Both the position numbers and the translations under genes were made by a program. A stretch of 26,601 nt of DNA from WJLC01 sp964600865 (GTDB lineage Archaea; Nanobdellota; Nanobdellia; Pacearchaeales; GW2011-AR1): positions 1 to 26,601 of the forward strand of contig CAZRJP010000008.1 in NCBI GenBank assembly GCA_964600865.1, written 5' to 3'. Shown here piece after piece: positions 18,846 through 26,601 of this stretch. Position 1 is the stretch's first letter. The number at the start of each line of letters is the position of its first letter. Below the pieces are notes generated by a model. It was not told where the DNA came from and made no database searches. It saw nothing but the letters and a program-made list of their open reading frames with translations.

Positions 18846-20188
18846 ATTTTTATTTCCTTTTTTTTACTATTTCTTTTTTTATATAAATAATCTTTAATTT
18901 TTTTCAGGTCTTTTGAATGCTTTAATGTCCCTAAAACTTTTTCTTTTATTTGCCTTATTCTTTCTCTTGTTAAATTGTATTCTTCTCCAACAGCATTCAA
19001 TGTTTTTCCCTCAAGAAATAAAGAACTTAAGATATTATACTCCTTTGAACTTAGCCTTTTTTGAAGAATATTATGAATCTCTTTTTTCTTATGGTAATTT
19101 TCATAAAGATTTTCATCATCAGGTTCAACAAAATCGATAAATTCTGTCCCATTAAATTCATTTTTTTCTTCCTTAGAAAGTACTGCATTTAAGGAAAAAG
19201 TATTTATCCCACTATTATTTTTTATTTTTTTAATTTCTTTTTTATTTGTTCCCATAAAATCTGCTAGTTCTTTATCTGAAGGCTTTTTCCCATTTTTTGA
19301 TTCAAATTCTTTTAATTTACTCTCTAATTTTCTTACCCTTGGTACCCAATTACGATAGATTTTATTCATTTCATTTAATTTTCCTAATACCAAATTTTTT
19401 ACCCAGTGTGTTGCATATGTTGAAAATCGGTTAGAATTTTTTTCTTTTGCAATATCAAGGTTATATCTATCTATTGCCTCTAATAAACCAATATTTCCTT
19501 CATCAACAAGTTCTAAAAAAATGTCTTCTTCTCTTTGACCTGCTAAAAGATTAGACGTTCCTTTTACAAATTTTTTATATTTTTTTGCAATACTCCATAC
19601 TAATCTACTAAAATTAATAAATATTTCATCTTTTGTTTCCTTATATTTCTTGTAAGATTCTGTAACTTCTTTATTATAATCTAATTCCTGAATTGGAAAA
19701 GGATTATTAACATAATTCTTAGCAATCCTCATAAGGTGCCACTCATTTAAATTAGAATCATTCATTATTTTTTGTGTTTCTTCCTGGAGATGACCGTAAG
19801 TTTTTATCGCCTGGTTTTTATACTCTTTTTTATGTGATAATAAATTTTCTAGGCCCAAAGAAACTTCAAAAATTTTATTTATTAATTTAGAACATCCTTC
19901 CCAATATTGTATAGATCTTTCCTTTTGAAAATAGTCTCCCTTAAACAGGGTCTTATCTTTGGTCTTATTTCCTGTTAATAAATTATCTACATCCCTTGAA
20001 ATTTTATAGGATGAATTAATATTTTTTGTTACATTATTAAGAAATTTTTTTCTGTACTTTTTATTTTCTTTTAATAATTCTTTTTCTTGTTCTTTAGTAG
20101 GTAATTCAGATGGAAAAATAGAATGTATGTAATAACTTATATTGTTTGTCTGCATTTTTTTATTTAATCTAGAATTACTTTTTATCAT
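18842..20188 (-). CDS. Sigma-70 family RNA polymerase sigma factor-like protein
   Basis: A 448-residue protein with the order of a primary-type sigma factor. A region 1.2-like start lies at about 12-45 (Tyr-Tyr-Ile-His-Ser-Ile-Phe, then Leu-Pro-Thr-Lys-Glu-Gln-Glu). A roughly 140-residue helical insert follows. Region 2 is at about 186-272 (Leu-Val-Trp-Ser-Ile-Ala-Lys-Lys-Tyr; Glu-Gly-Asn-Ile-Gly-Leu-Leu-Glu-Ala; Phe-Ser-Thr-Tyr-Ala-Thr-His-Trp). Region 3 is at about 280-345. Region 4 is at about 368-428, with the helix-turn-helix Thr-Leu-Asn-Ala-Val-Gly ... Thr-Arg-Glu-Arg-Ile-Arg-Gln-Ile (396-414). By ungapped alignment, residues used for -10 recognition differ: the E. coli Gln437 and Thr440 positions are Asn and Leu. 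Archaea normally use TBP/TFB, so its role is unclear. A TATA box at 20211-20218 lies 26 bp upstream, so its own promoter looks archaeal. Confidence 0.9.
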   Translation of the reverse strand: MIKSNSRLNKKMQTNNISYYIHSIFPSELPTKEQEKELLKENKKYRKKFLNNVTKNINSSYKISRDVDNLLTGNKTKDKTLFKGDYFQKERSIQYWEGCSKLINKIFEVSLGLENLLSHKKEYKNQAIKTYGHLQEETQKIMNDSNLNEWHLMRIAKNYVNNPFPIQELDYNKEVTESYKKYKETKDEIFINFSRLVWSIAKKYKKFVKGTSNLLAGQREEDIFLELVDEGNIGLLEAIDRYNLDIAKEKNSNRFSTYATHWVKNLVLGKLNEMNKIYRNWVPRVRKLESKLKEFESKNGKKPSDKELADFMGTNKKEIKKIKNNSGINTFSLNAVLSKEEKNEFNGTEFIDFVEPDDENLYENYHKKKEIHNILQKRLSSKEYNILSSLFLEGKTLNAVGEEYNLTRERIRQIKEKVLGTLKHSKDLKKIKDYLYKKRNSKKKEIKI

Positions 20189-20317
20189 AAATAAGATAGA
20201 GGTGTTTATTTTTTAAAGATTTATATTATAAAATGATACGTTGGGAATAATATGCTGTTACTTTTTATTCATAGTTATAAATCTTTAAATATAAGTGAAT
20301 ATTTTAATAATTAGATT

Positions 20318-20365
20318 ATACAATTTATAGTAAGTTTACTGTATGTAAGATACAATATGTTGTAT
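20318..20365 (+). promoter_or_regulatory. Pair of NrdR-box-like operators upstream of nrdR
   Basis: Two 16-bp sites, atacaatttatagtaa (20318-20333, imperfect) and atacaatatgttgtat (20350-20365, inverted repeat ATACAA/TTGTAT), are centred 32 bp apart, three helical turns. Both resemble the bacterial NrdR box consensus acaCwATATwGtgt in pattern and spacing. They lie downstream of a TATA element (about 20284-20292), at or just after the predicted transcription start. Confidence 0.62.
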
Positions 20366-20378
20366 ACTGATAAAAACA

Positions 20379-20816
20379 ATGGAATGCCCGTTTTGTTCAC
20401 ATGCGAAGTTCAAAGTTACAGATAAAAGAGACTCTCCTAAAGGAATAAGGAGAAGGAGAGAGTGTTTAAAATGTGGGAAAAGATTTACAACTTATGAAAA
20501 AGTTAGTAAAAAAAATTTATATGTTATTAAAAAAAATGGGGCAAGAGAAGTTTTTAATAAAGAAAAGTTAGAATCAGGAATTAAAAGGGCTTTTGAAAAA
20601 AGACCTGTATCAAAAGAAAAGATACAAAAAATGATTAATAAGATTGAAGAAAATATTAGGAAAAAAGGCAAAAAGGAAATTAAAAGTTCAACCATTGGGA
20701 AAATTGTTATGAAAAAAATAAAAAAATTAGATAATGTGGCATACATTCGGTTTGCTTCAGTTTATAGAGATTTTCAAGATGTTAAAGATTTTAAGAAAGA
20801 ATTAAAGGGTCTTTAA
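20379..20816 (+). CDS. nrdR: Transcriptional repressor NrdR
   Basis: A 145-residue protein of typical NrdR length. An N-terminal zinc ribbon (Cys3, Cys6, Cys29, Cys32) with Arg-rich segment Gly-Ile-Arg-Arg-Arg-Arg-Glu-Cys is followed by an ATP-cone from about residue 46 (Tyr-Val-Ile-Lys-Lys-Asn-Gly-Ala-Arg-Glu-Val-Phe) to about 136. NrdR senses ATP/dATP through the cone and represses ribonucleotide reductase genes. It precedes nrdD on the same strand with a 91-bp gap. NrdR is mainly bacterial and patchy in archaea. Boxes before its own gene suggest autoregulation. Confidence 0.95.
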   Translation: MECPFCSHAKFKVTDKRDSPKGIRRRRECLKCGKRFTTYEKVSKKNLYVIKKNGAREVFNKEKLESGIKRAFEKRPVSKEKIQKMINKIEENIRKKGKKEIKSSTIGKIVMKKIKKLDNVAYIRFASVYRDFQDVKDFKKELKGL

Positions 20817-20872
20817 TATAATGATTAGAAATATTATAATTAACTAAATATGAATTTAAAAATAAAAATAAA

Positions 20873-20880
20873 TTTAAATA
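20873..20880 (+). promoter_or_regulatory. TATA box of nrdD
   Basis: The sequence tttaaata lies about 31 bp before the nrdD ATG at 20908 in an extremely AT-rich gap, giving nrdD a probable promoter of its own. No NrdR-box-like palindrome was seen in this gap. Confidence 0.45.
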
Positions 20881-20907
20881 AATAGGATTTAAAAAAGAGA
20901 TAAAAAG

Positions 20908-23900
20908 ATGGTTGAATTTCCAAAAACATTAGACAAATTATTGAAACCTAAATTAGGTAAACCCCCAACTGCAATTATTAAAAGAGATGGTGAGACTCCT
21001 GTAGAATTTAATAGAAAAGCTATTGCAAATGCAGTAATAAAAGCTTCAATTGCTTCTGGAAAAAACTATGATGAAAGTACTGCTATGGAGATTACTAAAG
21101 AAGTGGAGGACAATCTCAGGAGAGTTGAAACTTTTAATCACAGTGAAAGAAATATTCCCCATGTTGAAGATATTCAGGATGAAGTTATTAATGTTCTAGA
21201 AAAAAGAAATGCTAGAGAAATTGGAAGATCAATCTCTTCTCAAATAGGCATGGAAATTGAAGAAGTATATCCTGTTGTATTAAAAACACTTAAGGAATCT
21301 AAATTTGATCCTACAGGAGAATTTTATCAAAGGCATAGAGAGAATAGAAGTGAGGTTAGAGATAGAATTGTTAACTTACCTTTTGATGTTAACTTTGATT
21401 CAACAGATAGACAGCTTGGAATTGGAAAAGTTCACCATGGCAAAGAGCATAAATTTGATGCAGATAAATTTACTAATCTTATATTAGAAAGGACAAGTGT
21501 ATCTTATGATGATGCTGTTGCTGCAGTTAAAAAAGTGGAACTTTATCTTGCTAACAGATCTAATGAACAAACAGTAGAAAAAGAAGAAGTAATATCTATT
21601 ATTGATGCCACGCTTATGGAAAGAGGATACTCTCATCATGAGGGATTAGATGGGAGAAATGTGGGAATTACTTTAGATGATGTGGATCAATTAACATTCT
21701 CAAAATCAGTTGAAAACAGCAATATAAAAAGAAATAATCCTGAAGCAGTTAATCTTGGTATTGCTGAATTAGCATTAAAAGAAAAAGCGTTAAGGGATGT
21801 ATTTGATAGTGATGTTGCAGAAGCTCATAAAAAAGGAATGATCCATATTCATGATTTAGGATATGTAAATAGAACTTACTGTTCTGCACATAGTGTTGAA
21901 TATATTAAAAAATATGGATTAGATAAAGTTGTTTCTAATTTAGATTCAAAGAGCACTCCTGCTAAAAATCCAAAGGTTTTGAATAATCATGTTCATACAT
22001 TTTTAGCTGCGATTCAATCTTCTTATGCAGGCGCATTAGGATTCCCTATGCTTAATACTCTTTACAGTTCTGCATTAGTGAAAGATGTTGAAATGGTTGA
22101 AGGCAAACAAGTTATTAGGGACGATAATGGAGAGATTATTAAAGAAGTTCCTATGAGGCTAAAAAGAGATACTCTTGAAGATATGTTGAAAACACGAGAT
22201 GATGTTGAAACAAATGAAAAATCTCTTGAAGACTTTTTAGAATCAGAAAATTTTATACATACAAATAATGTTAAAAAGGTTTCTGAAGAATATACTAAAC
22301 TCTCCACAGAAATCTATTCTCTAAATATATCCAAAGAATTAAAGGATGATTTAAAGGGTAGTCCTGAAAAAGATGGGAAAGAAAAATTAGAGGAAATTGC
22401 AAAACAAAATGGATTAAAAACATATTCATTTGAATTTAAAGAGACAGACTCAAGAAAAATTCTTAAAAGATATAATAAAGACGAACTAAAACAAATAGCT
22501 CAAAATCTTGTTTTTGGAGCTTCACAATCTGCATTTTCTAGAGGAGGACAAACATTATTTATTGATTTTAATATCGATTTAGATACTCCTGCTCATGTTA
22601 AAGAAGTACCTGCATTATTCCTTGGTGCAAAATATAAAAAACTCAAGAAAAATAAATTTGGAGAGTGGGAAGTTACAAAAGTTACTGATAAGGAACCAGA
22701 GAGATACGAGGGAATTATGGAAGATAAAGGTCATAAGGATGAAAATGGAAAACCAATTTTAGAGCCAAGCAATAAAAATGGAGATGTAAAACAATCAAAA
22801 GAAGATGAAGAAAATTGGGCAACTTATGGGCATGAAATAATGAAACAAGCTTCAAGGGATTTTGCAGAAGCATTGCTAAATGTTTCATCGGATGGAGATA
22901 AGTATGGAAATATGTTTAATTTTCCTAAAATGGATGTTCATGTTGGAAGAGAGACATTTGAAGACCCAGAGAATGATAGATTGTTAAAAAAAGCTTGTGA
23001 GGTTGTTGAAAAGAATGATTCAGTATATTTTATGTTTGATAGAGGAGATGGAATGAATGTTTCTCAATGTTGTAGATTAAGAGAGAGAATTACAGATCCA
23101 GCAATATTAAAACATCCAGAAAAAATGAGATTTTGTGGTTTTCAAAATGTTACTATTAATCTTCCCCAGGCATCTTATAGGGCAGAAGGAGATACTCTTG
23201 AAGAAAGAATTGATTCAACAAAAGAAGAGATTGATAAAGCAATACTTCTAGCTCTTAAAGCCCATACCAATAAAAGAAGGTATATACAAGATTATTTTGA
23301 AAAAGAAGGCTCGCCATTATATGCGATGGGTGGTGTTCCTTCTGATGATGGAGATCCTTACATTGATTTAGACAATGCAACATATGTTATGGGTATTGCT
23401 GGATTAAATGAACTTGTCCAAGATCTTAGTGGAGAACAATTACATGAAAGTCCTGAAGCATATAAACTTGGATTAAAAATGCTGTCTCATATTTATTCTG
23501 TTAAAAGTGAACTTAGTGATAGATATGGAATGAAATTTGTAGTCGAAGAAACTCCAGGAGAGAGCGCAAATAGGAGACTTGCTAAATTAGATGAGCATGT
23601 TTATCCAGAAAGAGCTAAAAAAGTATTGAAAGGAGATCCAGCGACAGATAGTGTTTACTATACTAATTCATCTCATTTAACTGCTGATGCTCCTGTTAGT
23701 GGATTAGATAGAATTATTCTTCAGAGTAAAATGAATCCTATGATTGAAGCAGGTGCAATTACCCATATATTTAGTGGAGAAAAAACAAATAAAGCTAATG
23801 CTGTTTATGACATGGTTAAAACTACTTTTTATGAGACTCAATCTTCGCAAATTGTCTTTTCAGGAGAGCATACTATTTGTTTAAAGGATGGAAGACATCA

Positions 23901-24468
23901 AAGAGGTTTAAAAGATGAATGTGATACTTGTGGGAATGATGATCCAAAACAACTTTCTCAAAAAACAAGGGTTGTGGGTTATTTTAGTGATCCTAGATCT
24001 TGGAATAAAAGTAAAAAAGATGGAGAATTATTAGCTAGACAAAATACTCAAGATTTTTATTCAGGATTAGAAGAATCAACATATGACTTACAATCAGAGA
24101 TATTGAAAAATGAAGTAAATGATAAATTAAGAATTGGTGTTATTGGTACTGAGGGATGTACTGTTTGTGATGGAGCAAGAGATAAAATAGATGCAGCATT
24201 AAAAAGAATGAATTTGTCAGATAAGGATGGATTGACACCAGATGATATTGAATTAGTTAAATATGATGTTGCAACAGAAGAAGGTAGAATAATGGCTGCA
24301 ATATATGATGCCCCAATTGATGTTTATCCAACCGTTGTTGTGCATAAAGGAGATAAATTTCTAAAAGGAGGTTGGGAGTATCCTTATAATGAGAAGCCAA
24401 GGGGCCTTACTAGTAGAGATATTAAAGGAATGGTAGAAACTATGGCAGAATATAATCCTATGGATTGA
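20908..24468 (+). CDS. nrdD: Anaerobic (class III) ribonucleoside-triphosphate reductase with fused glutaredoxin-like domain
   Basis: A 1186-residue, multi-domain NrdD that makes dNTPs without oxygen. An ATP-cone lies at about 22-115 and a second cone-like region at about 165-250, both for allosteric control. The catalytic barrel follows, with Cys325 (Arg-Thr-Tyr-Cys-Ser-Ala-His), the Ser-Gln-Cys721-Cys722-Arg-Leu motif and Cys743 in Arg-Phe-Cys-Gly-Phe. The zinc site shows Cys991, Cys1005 and Cys1008; the usual fourth cysteine is not visible. The glycyl radical site is Gly1024 in Arg-Val-Val-Gly-Tyr. Residues about 1070-1170 add a thioredoxin-fold domain with Cys1084-Thr-Val-Cys1087 that could supply electrons in place of formate. 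Highly charged insertions (about 390-560 and 580-640) lengthen the protein; no intein motifs were seen. It is followed directly by nrdG. Confidence 0.95.
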   Translation: MVEFPKTLDKLLKPKLGKPPTAIIKRDGETPVEFNRKAIANAVIKASIASGKNYDESTAMEITKEVEDNLRRVETFNHSERNIPHVEDIQDEVINVLEKRNAREIGRSISSQIGMEIEEVYPVVLKTLKESKFDPTGEFYQRHRENRSEVRDRIVNLPFDVNFDSTDRQLGIGKVHHGKEHKFDADKFTNLILERTSVSYDDAVAAVKKVELYLANRSNEQTVEKEEVISIIDATLMERGYSHHEGLDGRNVGITLDDVDQLTFSKSVENSNIKRNNPEAVNLGIAELALKEKALRDVFDSDVAEAHKKGMIHIHDLGYVNRTYCSAHSVEYIKKYGLDKVVSNLDSKSTPAKNPKVLNNHVHTFLAAIQSSYAGALGFPMLNTLYSSALVKDVEMVEGKQVIRDDNGEIIKEVPMRLKRDTLEDMLKTRDDVETNEKSLEDFLESENFIHTNNVKKVSEEYTKLSTEIYSLNISKELKDDLKGSPEKDGKEKLEEIAKQNGLKTYSFEFKETDSRKILKRYNKDELKQIAQNLVFGASQSAFSRGGQTLFIDFNIDLDTPAHVKEVPALFLGAKYKKLKKNKFGEWEVTKVTDKEPERYEGIMEDKGHKDENGKPILEPSNKNGDVKQSKEDEENWATYGHEIMKQASRDFAEALLNVSSDGDKYGNMFNFPKMDVHVGRETFEDPENDRLLKKACEVVEKNDSVYFMFDRGDGMNVSQCCRLRERITDPAILKHPEKMRFCGFQNVTINLPQASYRAEGDTLEERIDSTKEEIDKAILLALKAHTNKRRYIQDYFEKEGSPLYAMGGVPSDDGDPYIDLDNATYVMGIAGLNELVQDLSGEQLHESPEAYKLGLKMLSHIYSVKSELSDRYGMKFVVEETPGESANRRLAKLDEHVYPERAKKVLKGDPATDSVYYTNSSHLTADAPVSGLDRIILQSKMNPMIEAGAITHIFSGEKTNKANAVYDMVKTTFYETQSSQIVFSGEHTICLKDGRHQRGLKDECDTCGNDDPKQLSQKTRVVGYFSDPRSWNKSKKDGELLARQNTQDFYSGLEESTYDLQSEILKNEVNDKLRIGVIGTEGCTVCDGARDKIDAALKRMNLSDKDGLTPDDIELVKYDVATEEGRIMAAIYDAPIDVYPTVVVHKGDKFLKGGWEYPYNEKPRGLTSRDIKGMVETMAEYNPMD

Positions 24469-24470
24469 AA

Positions 24471-25229
24471 ATGGAAATATCAGGATTTCAATCAGAGAGT
24501 TATCAAGACTGGGATAAAGGACTAAGTTCTGTAGTCTATACTGGAAAATGTAATTTAAAATGTCCTGCATGTCATGCAAATAATCTTTTAAAAAGTGAAG
24601 AATCTACAAGTGAAAAAGATATTCTTAAAAGATTAGATAGAAAAAGTAGATACATAAAAAGATTAACTATTAGTGGAGGAGAACCAACACTTGAAAAGGA
24701 TATTTTAAATTTCTTAAAAGAAACTAAAAAAATAGGTTATAAAATTAAATTAGATTCTAATGGAACAAATCCGAAAACCCTAGAGAAAATAAAAGATACT
24801 GGAATTGTAGATTATATTGCTATGGACATAAAAGCTTCGAGAGAATTTTATGAAAATGTTTCTGGAAATAAAAAAATAAATATTGATGATATTGAAAAAT
24901 CAATATCTACAGTTTCTCAATTTCCTGATTATGAATTTAGGACAACTGTTGTTCCAATAATCAAAAAATATCAAAATCATAAGTCAGAGAAAGATAATAT
25001 TAAATGGATGAATACTAAAGATGTAGATAATATGGCTTCTTGGGTATTTAATGTATCTGGAAAAAACCCAAATACTAAATATTTTCTACAAAGGTTTAAA
25101 CCTGTGGAAGGAGGCCTTATAGATTCAAGATTAGAAAAGTGGGATCCAACACCAAGAGAATTAATGGGAGATATTGAAAAAGTAATATCTAAATACTTTC
25201 CAAAAGTTAAAATGAGGGGCATGGAGTAA
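24471..25229 (+). CDS. nrdG: Radical SAM activating enzyme of anaerobic ribonucleotide reductase
   Basis: A 252-residue radical SAM protein. The cluster motif is Cys-Asn-Leu-Lys-Cys-Pro-Ala-Cys (near 27-34), and Ser-Gly-Gly-Glu-Pro-Thr (near 69-74) binds SAM. It generates the glycyl radical on NrdD. The ATG at 24471 is preferred, two bases after the nrdD stop. A TTG two codons earlier, overlapping that stop, is an alternative start giving 254 residues. The direct junction with nrdD indicates one operon. It is longer than minimal NrdG and resembles the archaeal form also annotated as anaerobic RNR activase/PflA-like. Confidence 0.92.
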   Translation: MEISGFQSESYQDWDKGLSSVVYTGKCNLKCPACHANNLLKSEESTSEKDILKRLDRKSRYIKRLTISGGEPTLEKDILNFLKETKKIGYKIKLDSNGTNPKTLEKIKDTGIVDYIAMDIKASREFYENVSGNKKINIDDIEKSISTVSQFPDYEFRTTVVPIIKKYQNHKSEKDNIKWMNTKDVDNMASWVFNVSGKNPNTKYFLQRFKPVEGGLIDSRLEKWDPTPRELMGDIEKVISKYFPKVKMRGME

Positions 25230-25245
25230 ATACAATAAATAAAAA

Positions 25246-25662
25246 ATGGTAAAAATAAAAATAAAAAAAGTGCATCCTGATGCAGTTCTTCCAAAATATG
25301 CAGAGGAGGGTGATGCAGGAATGGATATTGTTGCAATAAGTAGAAAGATGAAGGATAATTATGTAGAGTATAAAACAGGTCTATGCTTAGAAATCCCTAA
25401 AGGGCATGTCTGTTTAATTTTTCCTAGAAGCAGTATATCCAAAAAAGATTTAATGCTTTGTAATTCTGTTGGAGTTTTAGATTCTGGATATAGGGGAGAA
25501 TTACTATTTAGATTTCAAAAACTTGGAGAAAATATTTATGAAGTTGGAGAAAGAATAGGCCAAATAATTATTCTTCCTTATCCCTTAATAGAAATTGAAG
25601 AAGTGGAAAATTTAAGTAAAACCTCAAGAGGAGAGGGGGGATTTGGAAGTACAGGGAATTGA
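25246..25662 (+). CDS. dut: dUTP diphosphatase (dUTPase)
   Basis: A 138-residue trimeric-type dUTPase. All five motifs are present: Asp-Ala-Gly-Met-Asp (motif 1, near 23-27), Pro-Arg-Ser-Ser-Ile (motif 2), Gly-Val-Leu-Asp-Ser-Gly-Tyr-Arg-Gly-Glu (motif 3), Arg-Ile-Gly-Gln-Ile (motif 4) and the C-terminal arm Gly-Glu-Gly-Gly-Phe-Gly-Ser-Thr-Gly (motif 5). It hydrolyses dUTP to dUMP, which prevents uracil in DNA and feeds dTMP synthesis. It lies 16 bp after nrdG and is very likely co-transcribed with the nrd genes. Confidence 0.97.
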   Translation: MVKIKIKKVHPDAVLPKYAEEGDAGMDIVAISRKMKDNYVEYKTGLCLEIPKGHVCLIFPRSSISKKDLMLCNSVGVLDSGYRGELLFRFQKLGENIYEVGERIGQIIILPYPLIEIEEVENLSKTSRGEGGFGSTGN

Positions 25663-25703
25663 GATAATTTTATAAATATTCTTTTTTAATTAATATTATA
25701 ACA

Positions 25704-26027
25704 ATGGCAAAAAATGTTTCAGAACTAACAAGTGGAGATTTTGAAAAATTCATTAAATCAAATGATTTGGTTTTTATTGATTTTTTTGCAGAATGGTGTA
25801 TGCCTTGTGTTATGATGTCTCCTATTGTTGATGAAGTTGCAGAAGAATTAAAAGGTAAAATAAAAATAGGAAAAGTTAATGTTGGAGAAGAAAAACAATT
25901 AGCAAAAAAATATGATGTTTCTTCAATACCTCATTTTATATTATTTGAAAAAGGTAAAATAAAAGATAAATTTGTAGGTAGTATGACTAAAGAAGAAATG
26001 ACTACAAAATTACAGAAATTTTTATAA
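25704..26027 (+). CDS. trxA: Thioredoxin
   Basis: A 107-residue thioredoxin of standard length. The active site Trp-Cys-Met-Pro-Cys (near 31-35) follows Phe-Phe-Ala-Glu. The cis-Pro loop is Ser-Ser-Ile-Pro-His-Phe. The second position of the active site is Met rather than Gly, which shifts redox properties in other thioredoxins. It may reduce NrdD or other proteins. A TATA element (ttttataaat at about 25669-25678) lies about 25-30 bp upstream, so it probably has its own leaderless promoter beside the nrd/dut operon. Confidence 0.95.
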   Translation: MAKNVSELTSGDFEKFIKSNDLVFIDFFAEWCMPCVMMSPIVDEVAEELKGKIKIGKVNVGEEKQLAKKYDVSSIPHFILFEKGKIKDKFVGSMTKEEMTTKLQKFL

Positions 26028-26049
26028 ATGAAAAAAATATTTCTTAAAT

Positions 26050-26361
26050 ATGGAATACAAAAGTTCAAGGCTTATTAAGCACAAAGAAGGTAAACATCTT
26101 TATGCAAAAGGTGTAGCCCAATTCATCGGAGAACAAAAGGTTGGAGAAAGATTTGACATAAGACGTAACAGTAGTCAAGGAGGATTTGACATAATGCAGG
26201 GAAGACAAAATCCTTTTTCAATATTGTTTGCAAATCCTGACTCTTTAAACATGGAAGATTACGATGGATGTTACATTGTAGAAAGGCAAGAGATTCTTGA
26301 TGATAGGACCATGAAGAACTTACTTGACAAATTCGAGTGCGAAGAAATAAGATTAGAATAA
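26050..26361 (+). CDS. Hypothetical protein
   Basis: A 103-residue soluble protein with no recognised family. It has a basic start (Lys-Ser-Ser-Arg-Leu-Ile-Lys-His-Lys-Glu-Gly-Lys-His), a Gly/Gln-rich centre with Arg-Arg-Asn-Ser-Ser-Gln-Gly-Gly-Phe-Asp, and an acidic C-terminal helix. It has fewer lysine codons and a more balanced composition than its neighbours. The gap to trxA is 22 bp. AT-rich sequence just before the start could be a promoter, but it may instead be the last gene of that unit. The following gap to tRNA-Lys holds only AT-rich sequence. Confidence 0.6.
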   Translation: MEYKSSRLIKHKEGKHLYAKGVAQFIGEQKVGERFDIRRNSSQGGFDIMQGRQNPFSILFANPDSLNMEDYDGCYIVERQEILDDRTMKNLLDKFECEEIRLE

Positions 26362-26489
26362 ATTTAAAATAATATTTGATTTTTTCTTGTTATTGAATTA
26401 GCTTGGTATGTATTACATTTAGATATAATAAAAGCTTTTTTAAACTGTTTTTTTCTTTTTATTTTGCTAGTCCACTAGTAATTAACTAG

Positions 26490-26562
26490 GGCCTCGTAGC
26501 TCAGCTGGCAGAGCACTAGCCTTTTAAGCTAGGTGTCGCGGGTTCAAATCCCGTCGAGGCCA
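26490..26562 (+). tRNA. tRNA-Lys (TTT), intronless
   Basis: A complete 73-nt cloverleaf: acceptor GGCCTCG/CGAGGCC, D-arm GCTC/GAGC with loop AGCTGGCA, anticodon stem CTAGC/GCTAG with loop CTTTTAA (anticodon TTT), T-arm GCGGG-TTCAAAT-CCCGT, A73. There is no intron and CCA is not encoded. A T-run follows at 26563-26568 and may act as terminator. An AT-rich element at about 26433-26441 is the nearest TATA candidate, somewhat far upstream. Confidence 0.96.
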
Positions 26563-26601
26563 TTTTTTATAAGGATTTGAACATCCAGAAAATTAAAAAT
26601 T

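Noticed and set aside
18842..20188. Sigma factor gene as bacterial contamination or a chimeric join
   Set aside because: It overlaps the thiolase gene by four bases, has a TATA box at leaderless spacing, shares the AT-rich composition of its neighbours, and archaeal features lie on the same sequence. A misassembly cannot be fully excluded without reads.
24465..24470. TTG start for nrdG overlapping the nrdD stop
   Set aside because: An ATG two codons later is available at normal spacing, so the TTG start is kept only as an alternative.

Overview
This AT-rich window looks like the genome of a DPANN-type archaeon, probably near Woesearchaeota/Pacearchaeota; that placement is an inference. The archaeal signs are a group II chaperonin (thermosome), two tRNA genes whose introns sit in perfect bulge-helix-bulge contexts at position 37/38, TATA boxes about 25 nt upstream of many start codons (leaderless genes), VapBC and RelE toxin-antitoxin modules, and an NcsA/TtuA-type tRNA thiolase.

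Layout. Positions 1-55 are the last codons and right-end hairpin of an IS200/IS605-type element (tnpB 3' end). Positions 184-2023 hold a RelE-like toxin with a winged-helix-like partner, a decayed copy of a tRNA-Tyr 3' end, the intron-containing tRNA-Tyr, and a VapBC pair. Positions 2076-8538 are housekeeping or envelope genes: a secreted/anchored membrane protein, an unknown protein, a CBS/zinc-ribbon protein, the thermosome with a 59-residue overlapping partner ORF, an EamA-type transporter, TspO, a cold-shock protein with a hairpin leader, and a GIY-YIG protein. Positions 8727-9540 hold a second RelE/AbrB pair, the intron-containing tRNA-Gly, and a tandemly repeated hairpin region that may be an RNA.

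The main discovery is the minus-strand cluster 17367 to 9608. In transcription order it encodes a small membrane-anchored protein, a helical coiled-coil protein, a candidate ubiquitin-like protein ending in Gly-Gly-Phe-Lys, a JAMM isopeptidase, a large protein with an E2-like C-terminal domain, a tandem-domain E1 with a eukaryote-style N-terminal signature, and a transglutaminase-fold protease. The genes overlap or abut, except for one 56-bp spacer that carries a U-rich terminator followed by a TATA-like box. The set is sufficient in principle for maturing, activating, conjugating and removing a ubiquitin-like modifier, plus two uncharacterised components that may place it at the membrane. Next to it lie a HIT protein and an NcsA/TtuA-like tRNA thiolase, a family that in other archaea and Thermus uses ubiquitin-like sulfur carriers.

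Positions 18842-20188 encode a full-length sigma-70-like protein (regions 1.2, 2, 3 and 4), which is unexpected in an archaeon. The right end is a deoxynucleotide module: nrdR with a pair of NrdR-box-like palindromes, a class III ribonucleotide reductase (nrdD) with a fused C-terminal glutaredoxin-like domain, its activase nrdG, dUTPase and a thioredoxin. An unknown small protein and an intronless tRNA-Lys follow. No CRISPR array or rRNA was seen.
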